DNA of 12,191 nucleotides from JBGCDD01 sp045105075 (lineage in GTDB: Bacteria; Pseudomonadota; Alphaproteobacteria; Rhodobacterales; Rhodobacteraceae), in the NCBI GenBank assembly GCA_045105075.1, contig JBGCDD010000261.1, forward strand, positions 1 through 12,191, written 5' to 3'. The position numbers and the translations under genes were made by a program. The notes beneath the pieces were generated by a model. The model made no database searches. It saw only the letters and a program-made list of their open reading frames with translations, and was not told the origin of the DNA. Shown piece after piece: positions 1-6,959 of the stretch. The stretch's first letter is position 1, and each line of letters starts with the position of its first letter.

Positions 1-2052
1 ACCCACCGCGCGCAAAGGGGCGTCCTGGCGGGCCAGCGCGTTGCCCAGATCGAACACTTGCGCCACATCGCTGCCTGACAGGATGATGCCGGCCATGCGG
101 CCATAGGGGGGCACGCCGGCGGCCTCGCGCTCGCGTGCTTCAGCGGCCCAGAACGGTTCTTCCTCGCCCGCCAGAATGGCACGGATCACCGGGTGTTCGG
201 GCTGGTAGGTTTGCAACAAGGCGGTGCCGGGTTAGTCTGCCCGACCGGCGCGCCCTGCCACCTGTCGCCCCAATTGGAACGTACGTTCAGCGGCGCGCAG
301 GTCCGATCCTTTCAGCCCCAGATCGGCATCTATCACACCCACAAGCGTGAGCAGCGGAAAGTTGTGCCCTTTGGCAACCAGCTGCGTGCCGATGATGATG
401 TCGGCGCCCCCGGCCGCAATGGTTTCGATCTCGGCCTTGAGCGCACGGGCCGAGCCAAACAGATCAGAGGACAACACCGCAAGGCGCGCCTCGGGGAACT
501 GGGCGGCGGTTTCTTCGGCCAGCCGTTCGACGCCGGGGCCCACGGCGGTCAGCTTGTCCTCAACCTCGCAAGACGGGCAGGTGGTTGGGATGGGGCGGGT
601 TTCGCCGCACTGATGGCACATCAGCCGTTTCAGGAACCGATGTTCGACCATGCAGGCGTCACAATGATCACAGCTGACCTGTTCACCGCAGGCCCGGCAC
701 AGCGTCACGGGCGCATAGCCGCGCCGGTTGACAAACAACAACGCCTGCTCGCCCAGTTCGAGACGTTTGGTGACGGCGGCATGCAGGGTCGGCGAAATCC
801 AAGTGCCGGATTTCATGGTTTGAGCGCGCATGTCGATGGCGCGCATATCGGGCATCACGGCAGCGCCAAAGCGCGAGGTTAATTCCAGCCCGGTGTATTT
901 GCCGGATTTGACGTTGGCCCAGCTTTCCAGCGACGGCGTGGCACTGGCCAGCACAACCTGCGCGCCACAGATCGCCGCGCGCAGCACGCACATATCGCGC
1001 GCGTTATAAAGCACGCCGTCTTCCTGTTTGTAGGACGTGTCGTGTTCTTCATCGACAATGATCAGCCCCAGATCGCGGAATGGCAAAAACAGGGCCGAGC
1101 GCGCGCCAACCACCAATTGCGCATTGCCCTGGCCCACCATTTTCCAGATCCGGCGGCGTTCGGTCATGGTCACGCCGGAATGCCACTCGGCCGGGCGGGC
1201 GCCAAAGCGGGCCTCGACCCGGGTCAGGAATTCCGCCGTCAGCGCGATTTCAGGCAACAGAACCAAAGCCTGACGCCCGGCGCGCAGGGTTTCGGCGACC
1301 GCCTCTGGATAGACTTCGGTTTTGCCCGACCCGGTGACGCCCTTCAGCAGGGTGGTGCCATAGCCGCCGCCCCGGATCGCGGTTTGCAAGGCTTGGGCGG
1401 CGGTGGTTTGATCTGGCGTTAAGTCTTTGCTGGGGCGTGCGGGATCGAGCGGCGGCAAAGGCGTGTCGCGCGGGCTGTCTTCTTCGCGCACGGCGCCCAG
1501 CTTGGCCAGCCCTTTGACCACGGAACTGGTGACACCCGCCATCTCGGCCAGCTCTTTCAGGGTGAAGGACAGCCCGGAATAGTCGCGCAGCACCTCAAGC
1601 ACGCGGGTGCGCGTGTCGGTCATCCGCTCGGGGATCTGATCGCCCAGCCGGTAAACCTTGCGCATTGAGGGCGGATCAGACAGCCCCGGCGCGCGGGTCG
1701 CCAGACGCAGCATCGCAGTCAGCGGGGTCAGCGTGTAATCAGCGGCGCGGTTCAGAAAGGCGCGCATTTCACTGCGCATCGGAGCGGCGTCCAGCACCCG
1801 AAACGCGGCGCGCACTTTGGAAATGTCGTAATCGCCCTGCCCCGGCCCCCAGACCACGCCCAACACTTTGCGCGGACCCAGCGGCACCTCGACGAACGCG
1901 CCCAGAAAACACCCACCCTCGGGCGCCTTGTAATCCAGCACACGATCCAGCGGCTGGGTGGTCAGCACACCGATCAGCGCGCCTTGGTCGAAGAAATCAG
2001 GGCTTTCCACACGTCCTCGGGCAAGATGAAGGGTTTCGGCAACTGACGCCAT
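1..2052 (-). pseudogene. priA: PriA primosomal helicase, interrupted by an in-frame stop
   Basis: PriA is a 3'-to-5' DNA helicase that reloads the replisome at stalled forks. Numbering from the ATG at 2052 (MASVAETLHL), the sequence shows an N-terminal DNA-binding region (1-200), Walker A GVTGSGKT (238-245), DEEH (334-337), SATPS (370-374), and eight zinc-binding cysteines (452, 455, 461, 464, 479, 482, 492, 495) whose spacing matches E. coli PriA as I recall it. Motif V (GTQLVAKGHNFP, 555-566) and motif VI (QVAGRAGRAD, 597-606) follow. A TAA (232-234) stands at codon 607, where relatives usually have lysine (AGRA-x-KPG). The same frame then continues without a stop to base 1 with typical PriA residues (PGTALLQTYQPEHP, later GVPPYGRMAG), so this is a point change, not a frameshift. 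About 45 C-terminal residues lie outside the window. A longer open frame up to 2439 is not used, because it would run antisense into the transaldolase gene. Identity is certain; whether the stop is real is not. Confidence 0.9.
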
Positions 2053-2101
2053 GGGGTAAAGCCATCCCCGACCAAGGCCAACCCGCATAAGGACCACAGC
2101 C

Positions 2102-2755
2102 ATGAAATTCTTCGTCGACACCGCTGAAATTGATGCCATCGCCGAGCTGAACGATCTGGGCATGGTCGACGGCGTGACCACCAATCCGTCGCTTATTTTG
2201 AAATCCGGGCGTGATATTATTGAGGTCACCAAAGAGATTTGTGATCTGGTCGATGGTCCGGTCTCTGCCGAAGTGGTGGCCCTGGACGCGGACGCGATGA
2301 TCGCCGAAGGGCGCCGCCTGGCCGAAATCGCCGAGAACATCGCCGTCAAGGTGCCGCTGACCTGGGACGGGCTGAAGGCCTGTAAGGTGCTGTCGGGTGA
2401 GGGCAAAATGGTCAACGTGACGCTGTGTTTTTCGGCCAATCAGGCGTTGCTGGCGGCCAAGGCCGGGGCCACGTTCATTTCGCCTTTCATCGGGCGGCTC
2501 GATGACATCAACATCGACGGGCTGGAGTTGATCGAAGACATTCGCACGATTTATGACAATTACGGCTATGAAACCCAGATTCTGGCCGCCTCGATCCGCA
2601 CGGCCAATCACATGAGCGATTGTGCCAAGATCGGCGCCGATGTGGCGACCGCGCCGCCCAATGTTATCAAGGCGATGGCCGGCCATGTGCTGACCGACAA
2701 GGGGCTGGCGCAATTCGTGAAAGATGCGGAAACCGCGGGCATCAAGATCGTCTGA
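2102..2755 (+). CDS. fsa: Fructose-6-phosphate aldolase / small transaldolase (TalC-type)
   Basis: A 217-residue class I aldolase of the small transaldolase family, a cytosolic enzyme of sugar-phosphate interconversion. The family includes true transaldolases and fructose-6-phosphate aldolases, and sequence alone does not separate them here. Seen: the N-terminal MKFFVDTAEI strand, the VTTNPSLI motif near residues 25-32, the Schiff-base lysine K83 in NIAVKVPLT, the NVTLCFSANQALLAAKAGA segment, and SPFIGRLDD near 130. The length is normal for the family, which lacks the extra helices of large transaldolases. The ATG is preceded by AAGGA about 8 bases upstream. The gene is divergent from priA with 49 bp between starts, so both promoters must sit within or close to that gap or inside the opposite gene. 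The name fsa follows common alphaproteobacterial annotation and is less certain than the family. Confidence 0.93.
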   Translation: MKFFVDTAEIDAIAELNDLGMVDGVTTNPSLILKSGRDIIEVTKEICDLVDGPVSAEVVALDADAMIAEGRRLAEIAENIAVKVPLTWDGLKACKVLSGEGKMVNVTLCFSANQALLAAKAGATFISPFIGRLDDINIDGLELIEDIRTIYDNYGYETQILAASIRTANHMSDCAKIGADVATAPPNVIKAMAGHVLTDKGLAQFVKDAETAGIKIV

Positions 2756-2800
2756 ACAGGCGCTCTGTGGCTTTGACGCACGGTCTGTAACTTTTAAATC

Positions 2801-2845
2801 AAAACTTAGTTTTTTCACAATATAGCCCAGATCATGTGTTATATA
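2801..2845 (+). promoter_or_regulatory. AT-rich promoter-like stretch upstream of the DUF484 gene
   Basis: The 115-bp gap between the aldolase and DUF484 genes contains an AT-rich run that stands out against its GC-rich surroundings. It holds a TATATA hexamer (2840-2845) placed 25 bases before the ATG and a T-rich TTTTTTCACA upstream. The -35 match is poor and the spacing long (about 20). AAAAC-TTA-GTTTT (2801-2813) could form a weak AT-only hairpin ending the upstream transcript. A promoter for DUF484-xerC is plausible here but not shown. Confidence 0.3.
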
Positions 2846-2870
2846 CCGCCACAACGCACAAGAGGCAGGC

Positions 2871-3578
2871 ATGAGCAGTAGCCCGAAACTGGAAGACACG
2901 TTGCGCACGGCCATCATGGCCAAGCCCGATGTGATACTGGACGATCAGGACGTGATGCACGCCCTGATTGTGGCCAATGAAAAATCGATGGGCGGCAATA
3001 TCGTCGATCTGCGCGGCATCGCGATGGAACGTCTTGAGGCGCGGCTGGACCGGCTGGAAGACACCCATCGCAGCGTGATCGCCGCCGCTTACGACAACCT
3101 TGCCGGCACCAATCAGGTGCACCGGGCCATTCTGCGGATGCTGGATCCGATGGAATTTGAGGTGTTTTTGCGCGATCTGGGCGGCGAAGTGGCCGATATC
3201 CTACGTGTGGACAAGGTCACGCTGGTTCTGGAATCAGTGCAAAACGACAATGATCCGGCGGTGCGCCGGCTTGGCAATGTGCTGACCGTGGCCGAACCCG
3301 GCTTTATAGACGATTATCTGACCCATGGGCGTGGCGGCAATGTGCGCCAGGTCACGCTGCGCCAGGTGCAGCATGCGGGCGAGGTGATTTACGGCGAAGC
3401 GGCGGATTGGATCCGCTCGGAAGCGTGCTTGCGTCTTGATTTTGGCGAAGGGCGCTTGCCCGGTTTGCTGGTCATGGGCGCCGAAGATCCACATCACTTC
3501 ACGCCGCAGCAAGGCACGGATTTGCTTGCCTTTTTCACCGGAGTCTTTGAGCGGTCGATGCGCCACTGGCTGTCGTGA
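2871..3578 (+). CDS. DUF484 family protein (GAF-like)
   Basis: A 235-residue soluble protein of the DUF484 family (YigA-like in E. coli), whose predicted fold resembles a GAF domain; its biochemical role is unknown. Seen: an N-terminal segment with PDVILDDQDVMHALI (about residues 22-36), the GGNIVDLRGIAMERLEARL stretch that marks the family, a helical region that may form a short coiled coil, and a C-terminal GAF-like half (LGGEVADILRVDKVTLVLES, later LLVMGAEDPHHFTPQQGTDL, then LAFFTGVFERSMRHWL). There is no signal peptide or membrane segment. An AGAGG ribosome site lies 5 bases before the ATG. The stop overlaps the xerC start by 4 bases. The DUF484-xerC pairing also occurs in gammaproteobacteria, which suggests a link to chromosome-dimer resolution, but this is inference. 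Confidence 0.88.
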   Translation: MSSSPKLEDTLRTAIMAKPDVILDDQDVMHALIVANEKSMGGNIVDLRGIAMERLEARLDRLEDTHRSVIAAAYDNLAGTNQVHRAILRMLDPMEFEVFLRDLGGEVADILRVDKVTLVLESVQNDNDPAVRRLGNVLTVAEPGFIDDYLTHGRGGNVRQVTLRQVQHAGEVIYGEAADWIRSEACLRLDFGEGRLPGLLVMGAEDPHHFTPQQGTDLLAFFTGVFERSMRHWLS

Positions 3579-4513
3579 GCGGCGCTGAAAACAGTCTTTT
3601 GATTTCACCGGCGTGCCGGGACGCGATGCAGACCTTTCTGGCCGCCCAAAGCGCGCTGGGTGGGGCTGCGCAAAACACCATCATCGCCTATCAGGGCGAT
3701 TTGATGGACTTTCTGGCGTTCATCAGCTCTCACAAAGGTGGTCCGCAGGGGCTGGGCGCGCTGGAGCGGATCACGGTCAGTGACATGCGCGCGTGGATGG
3801 CCAACAGTCGCGGCACGGGCGTGGGTTCGCGGTCGTTGGCGCGCAAATTGTCAGCCATCAAAAGTTTCTATCGCTGGCTCGCCGAGCGTGAGGGGTTTGA
3901 GCCCACCGCCGTTTTGTCGACGCGCAGCCCGAAGTTTCAGAAAAAACTGCCCCGTCCGCTGGCCGAAGACGCCGCGCGCGCCATGCTGGATACGGTCGAG
4001 CTGCAATCCAATACCGGTTGGGTCGGTGCGCGAGATGTGGCCGTGGTCACCGTGCTTTATGGCTGCGGATTGCGCATTTCCGAAGCGTTGGGGTTAAAGG
4101 GCGCAGATGTGCCACTGCCGGCCAGTTTGCGCCTCATCGGCAAGGGCGGCAAGGCACGCGTGGTGCCGGTGCTTGATGCGGCGCGCGACGCGGTGCAGAC
4201 CTATGTGCGGGTGTGCCCGCATCCGATCACCCGTGACAGCGCGCTGTTTTTAGGGGTGCGCGGCGGCCCGCTGGCCCCCGGTGCGATCCAGAAAGCCGTG
4301 GCGCGCGCGCGCATGCAACTGGGCCTGCCTGCCACTGCAACACCACATGCCTTGCGCCACAGCTTTGCCACCCATTTGCTGAGCGCGGGGGGGGATCTGC
4401 GCTCGATCCAGGAGCTTTTGGGCCATGCCTCTCTGTCGACAACCCAGGCCTATACCTCGGTCGACACGGCGCGGTTGATGGAAGTTTACAACGCCGCACA
4501 TCCCAAAGCCTGA
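3575..4513 (+). CDS. xerC: Tyrosine recombinase XerC
   Basis: A 312-residue site-specific tyrosine recombinase. With XerD it resolves chromosome dimers at dif during division. The N-terminal SAM-like core-binding domain spans about residues 10-110 (NTIIAYQGDLMDFLAFI, LARKLSAIKSFYRWL) and the catalytic domain about 130-305. All catalytic residues are visible: R167 (CGLRISEAL), K190 (LIGKGGK), H258 and R261 (HALRHSFATH), H284 (LLGHASLSTT) and nucleophile Y293 (QAYTSVD). Length and C-terminal tail match XerC. XerC rather than XerD is chosen because of the DUF484 neighbour and the overall sequence. The start is a GTG at 3575 whose last two bases plus the next A form the DUF484 stop (GTGA). There is no strong independent ribosome site, so translation is probably coupled to DUF484. 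Confidence 0.93.
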   Translation: MSGAENSLLISPACRDAMQTFLAAQSALGGAAQNTIIAYQGDLMDFLAFISSHKGGPQGLGALERITVSDMRAWMANSRGTGVGSRSLARKLSAIKSFYRWLAEREGFEPTAVLSTRSPKFQKKLPRPLAEDAARAMLDTVELQSNTGWVGARDVAVVTVLYGCGLRISEALGLKGADVPLPASLRLIGKGGKARVVPVLDAARDAVQTYVRVCPHPITRDSALFLGVRGGPLAPGAIQKAVARARMQLGLPATATPHALRHSFATHLLSAGGDLRSIQELLGHASLSTTQAYTSVDTARLMEVYNAAHPKA

Positions 4514-4528
4514 GCCACCGTCACAGAT

Positions 4529-4548
4529 TTGTGTACCACTGTGTACAA
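4529..4548. promoter_or_regulatory. Dyad/tandem-repeat operator-like site and possible -10 box
   Basis: Between xerC and the P460 gene lies a 20-bp element with the symmetric pattern TTGT-N2-AC-N4-GT-N2-ACAA. It can also be read as TGTGTAC repeated at a 10-bp interval (4530 and 4540) with a weaker third TGTG at 4550. TACAAT (4544-4549) would make a reasonable -10 hexamer, which would place transcription about 65 bases before the P460 ATG. The arrangement resembles a regulator site overlapping a promoter. It does not match the FNR pattern (TTGAT-N4-ATCAA). No regulator is identified. Confidence 0.35.
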
Positions 4549-4620
4549 TTGTGGTGAGGCAATGCCTAATTTCTGTGCAACCCATGTTCCAACCAAAACC
4601 AGCCCCAAGGAACATCCATT

Positions 4621-5205
4621 ATGACTTCATTCTTTCGCTTTGTGCTGAGTGCTGCGGCGCTGACGCTTGGCTCGGCGGCCTCTGCGCAGGATTGCCCGGT
4701 CAGCTCGGTCGACACGTTTGATCTGGAAGAGGCCGAAATCATCACGATCTATGACTGCATCAAAGACAAGATGGTCGAAGGCTATACCAAAGCCGGCGAT
4801 GAAACCGCCGCCGTGTACCGCGACTGGGCTGTGACCTCGACCCGCCCGGCTGTGGCGGGCGTGCATGGCAGCCGGTTGTTGCAAACCTTTGCCAATGAAA
4901 TCGCCGTCGAGCAATATCTGAAATTCGCCGAAGAAGGTGTGGTGATGCCAGTGGGATCGGTGTTGGCCAAGGAAAGTATTTCAATCCGCAAAAAGAAAAA
5001 GACCGCCCGGGTTGGCCCGTTGTTTTTGATGACCAAAGTCGAAGCCGGCAGCCTGCCCGACACCAATGACTGGCTTTACGGCGGCGTGCTGCCCAACGGC
5101 AAGCCAATGAAGTTCAAACAGGCGTTCTGCCACGACTGCCACGCGGGCTACGAGGATCAGGATTATCTGGCCTATCCGCTGGAAGAGGTGCGCCTGTCCA
5201 ACTGA
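4621..5205 (+). CDS. Exported cytochrome P460-type c-heme protein
   Basis: A 194-residue protein with a signal peptide (MTSFFRFVLSAAALTLGSAA, likely cleaved after SAQ at residue 23), so it is predicted to be periplasmic. The C-terminal part holds a c-type heme motif CHDCH (C170, C173, H174) within GVLPNGKPMKF...CHDCHAGYEDQDYLAYPLEE. This is the arrangement seen in cytochrome P460 domain proteins, which in nitrifiers and methanotrophs oxidise hydroxylamine or handle nitric oxide. The true P460 chromophore also needs a lysine-heme cross-link. Several lysines are present (KKKK at 124-127, K139), but I cannot assign one. Function in this organism is unknown. The gene stands alone, with its own possible promoter upstream and a strong terminator downstream. 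Family confidence is moderate; export and heme binding are well supported. Confidence 0.75.
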   Translation: MTSFFRFVLSAAALTLGSAASAQDCPVSSVDTFDLEEAEIITIYDCIKDKMVEGYTKAGDETAAVYRDWAVTSTRPAVAGVHGSRLLQTFANEIAVEQYLKFAEEGVVMPVGSVLAKESISIRKKKKTARVGPLFLMTKVEAGSLPDTNDWLYGGVLPNGKPMKFKQAFCHDCHAGYEDQDYLAYPLEEVRLSN

Positions 5206-5225
5206 GGGCCTGATGCGTCAGGTTG

Positions 5226-5256
5226 AAAAGCCCGGGGTGCGCCTTGGGCTTTTTGC
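5226..5256 (+). terminator. Rho-independent terminator after the P460 gene
   Basis: AAAAGCCC (5226-5233) pairs with GGGCTTTT (5246-5253) around a 12-base loop, and the T run continues to 5254. It sits 21 bases after the P460 stop, so it should end that transcript and separate it from pcs. Confidence 0.8.
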
Positions 5257-5292
5257 TTTGCATACCCTCGCCCATTGCGGCATGACTGAGAG

Positions 5293-5988
5293 ATGACTGC
5301 CCGTTTTCGCGCCCTTTGCGTCCATTTATTCACCGCCACGGGGGCTGTCTTTGCCATGCTTGCGATGCTGGCCGCGGTGGATGCCAAGTGGGACATGATG
5401 TTTTTGTGGCTGGTGGTGGCCTTTGTGGTGGATGGCATCGATGGCCCTCTGGCGCGCCGCTATGATGTGAAGAAAAACGCACCTCAGTTTGATGGCATGT
5501 TGCTGGATATGATCGTCGACTATCTGACCTACATCTTTATTCCCGCCTTTGCCTTGTTCAAATCCGGGCTGATGGATGGCTGGACCGGGTGGTTCGCGAT
5601 CATCGTCATCACCTTTGCCAGCGCCATGTACATGGCCGACACCCGCATGAAAACAAAGGACAATTCGTTTTCTGGCTTTCCGGGGTGCTGGAACATGGTC
5701 GTGCTGGTTATCTTTGCGCTCGAGCCGAATTTCTGGGTGTCTTTGGCGCTGGTCACGGCGTTGGCAGGGGCAATGTTCCTGCCATTGAAGTTCATTCATC
5801 CCGTGCGCACCGAGCGCTGGCGGTTGGTCAGTTTTCCGGTCGCCTTGACCTGGACGTTTTTTGCCGGCTGGGCCGCCTGGGTCGATTTTCACCCCGAAAG
5901 CTGGGCGCATTGGGGGCTTGTCATCACGTCGGTCTATTTGCTTTTTGCCGGTGTCGCCCAACAACTCATCCCCGAGCGGGCTGGCTAA
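5293..5988 (+). CDS. pcs: Phosphatidylcholine synthase
   Basis: A 231-residue integral inner-membrane CDP-alcohol phosphatidyltransferase that joins choline to CDP-diacylglycerol, giving phosphatidylcholine in one step and releasing CMP. Seen: several hydrophobic helices (about residues 15-47, 77-92, 99-114, 133-158, 175-195, 205-222) and the family signature D47-G-I-D50-G51-P-L-A54-R55, then G68, D72 and D76. The gap between AR and G is 12 residues rather than the usual 8, which fits the Pcs branch as I recall it. FSGFPGCWNMVVLVIFALEP and LKFIHPVRT are also Pcs-like. GAGAG directly abuts the ATG at 5293, too close for a normal ribosome site, so initiation here is unusual. The N-terminal sequence nonetheless looks like that of relatives, so I keep this start. 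Decayed mobile DNA begins soon after the stop. Confidence 0.92.
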   Translation: MTARFRALCVHLFTATGAVFAMLAMLAAVDAKWDMMFLWLVVAFVVDGIDGPLARRYDVKKNAPQFDGMLLDMIVDYLTYIFIPAFALFKSGLMDGWTGWFAIIVITFASAMYMADTRMKTKDNSFSGFPGCWNMVVLVIFALEPNFWVSLALVTALAGAMFLPLKFIHPVRTERWRLVSFPVALTWTFFAGWAAWVDFHPESWAHWGLVITSVYLLFAGVAQQLIPERAG

Positions 5989-6033
5989 GCCGAACATCTC
6001 AGAGACACTCGACCTTGTTTTTCCGGCGCATCC

Positions 6034-6047
6034 GGAGCGCGGGCTCC
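6034..6047 (+). terminator. Weak hairpin downstream of pcs
   Basis: GGAGC-GCGG-GCTCC forms a short GC stem 46 bases after the pcs stop, but only three T residues follow. It could attenuate or end the pcs transcript; support is weak. Confidence 0.25.
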
Positions 6048-6433
6048 TTTGGTTGATCGGGGCAAGATGTGATCAAGGTTTTCATCTGATTGGCTCAGTC
6101 TTTTAGGGGACCAAAAGGGGCGATGACACCACCGCCATTCTCCCCAAACCTGTGCACACCCATTCGAAAGTACGCCGTTGCTTTGGCGTTCGTCTGCACT
6201 TTTGCGAAAGCGCGAGCACCAGAACGTCAAGGACAATCGCGCAGCGATCAAACCAGAAGTCGCCCGTAAGCGTCCGCCGCCTATGTGGTCGCTGGCTGCG
6301 CATTCTGAACCAGATCAGTGATGCTCGGCTTGCCGTCGTCCGCAGGTTTCTGTCCAACGGTCGTGTCGCGTGGGAACTTGAGCAGAGCATCGTTGAAGGT
6401 CTCGAAAAAGGGCATCGGATTGATTGCGGGCGT

Positions 6434-6890
6434 GATTTTGAAGAAAACATCCGCGTATTTTTTTTGCCTCGCGTGACCTTGCTGACACGTCCCTGCCCGA
6501 TCAACGCATTCCGCGAGGGTTGCACAAGGTGATTGCAGAACGGCGGGCGCCCAAATCGATGGTTTCGGAGCGTCATTGCCCGCTCTCAAATTTGCCTGGC
6601 ATGTGGGAGCCGAGCTGGCCTGTACGACAGATAACCCCTGCCATCATCCAGCAGTGCAAATTACCACGAGACATGACGTGCTATGCACCTTTTGCCGTGC
6701 AAATTGGTCCAGACGAAGCGTCCGATCGTGCCGAATGCGACCTGAATTGCGCCCTGCCGTGACCTGTGTATGGGAAGATAACCTGTCGGCCTATGGTGCG
6801 CGCAAACTTTGGCATGCAGCCTTTCTGCACCACGGTTTGCATGCGATTTTCGGATCGGAAGTGCTTTCAAACAGGCCCTTTACGAACGAT
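6434..6890 (+). pseudogene. IS3-family transposase, 5' fragment (orfA tail and orfB N-terminus)
   Basis: The fragment is recognised by pieces in shifting frames. ILKKTSAYF (6435-6461) resembles the end of IS3 OrfA proteins (ILRKASAYF). YAPFAVQIGPDEASDRAECD (about 6682-6741) resembles the OrfB stretch APSTYY...DP-x-x-AS-x-RAKRD. After a frame change, LRPAVTCVWEDNLSAYGARK and LWH (about 6744-6815) match the OrfB motif ELRPEI-x-RVWEENF-x-VYGARKVW in the helix-turn-helix domain before the DDE core. No frame is intact across the fragment. Similarity stops near 6890, where the 17-bp tandem repeat and then IS30-type sequence begin. Comparison is from memory of the family. Confidence 0.72.
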
Positions 6891-6894
6891 GCCT

Positions 6895-6927
6895 AGCAGA
6901 AAACGGGGCCCAGCAGAAAACGGGGCC
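6895..6927. repeat. 17-bp tandem duplication
   Basis: The unit AGCAGAAAACGGGGCC plus one C occurs twice in direct succession (6895-6911 and 6912-6927, the second copy lacking the last C). It lies at the point where IS3-type sequence ends and before IS30-type sequence starts, so it may mark an insertion or deletion junction. Two copies only; not a CRISPR. Confidence 0.85.
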
Positions 6928-6959
6928 GATCACAGCAATCGCAGGTCGCAAGTAGGCTT

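Noticed and set aside
2053..2439. N-terminal extension of priA to a Met at 2439
   Set aside because: It would be antisense to the well-supported aldolase gene, and its residues do not resemble PriA; the MASVAETLHL start at 2052 fits the family.
2801..2813. AAAAC-TTA-GTTTT hairpin as a terminator after the aldolase gene
   Set aside because: AT-only 5-bp stem too weak to call as a separate terminator; noted only within the promoter-like region.
1997..2923. 308-codon minus-strand open frame
   Set aside because: Histidine/glycine/arginine-rich shadow antisense to the aldolase gene, with no domain.
6281..6589. 102-codon minus-strand frame with a vaguely phasin-like stretch (FNDALLKFPRDTT)
   Set aside because: It overlaps the IS3 orfA/orfB remnant on the plus strand, lacks the rest of a phasin, and the resemblance is too short to trust.
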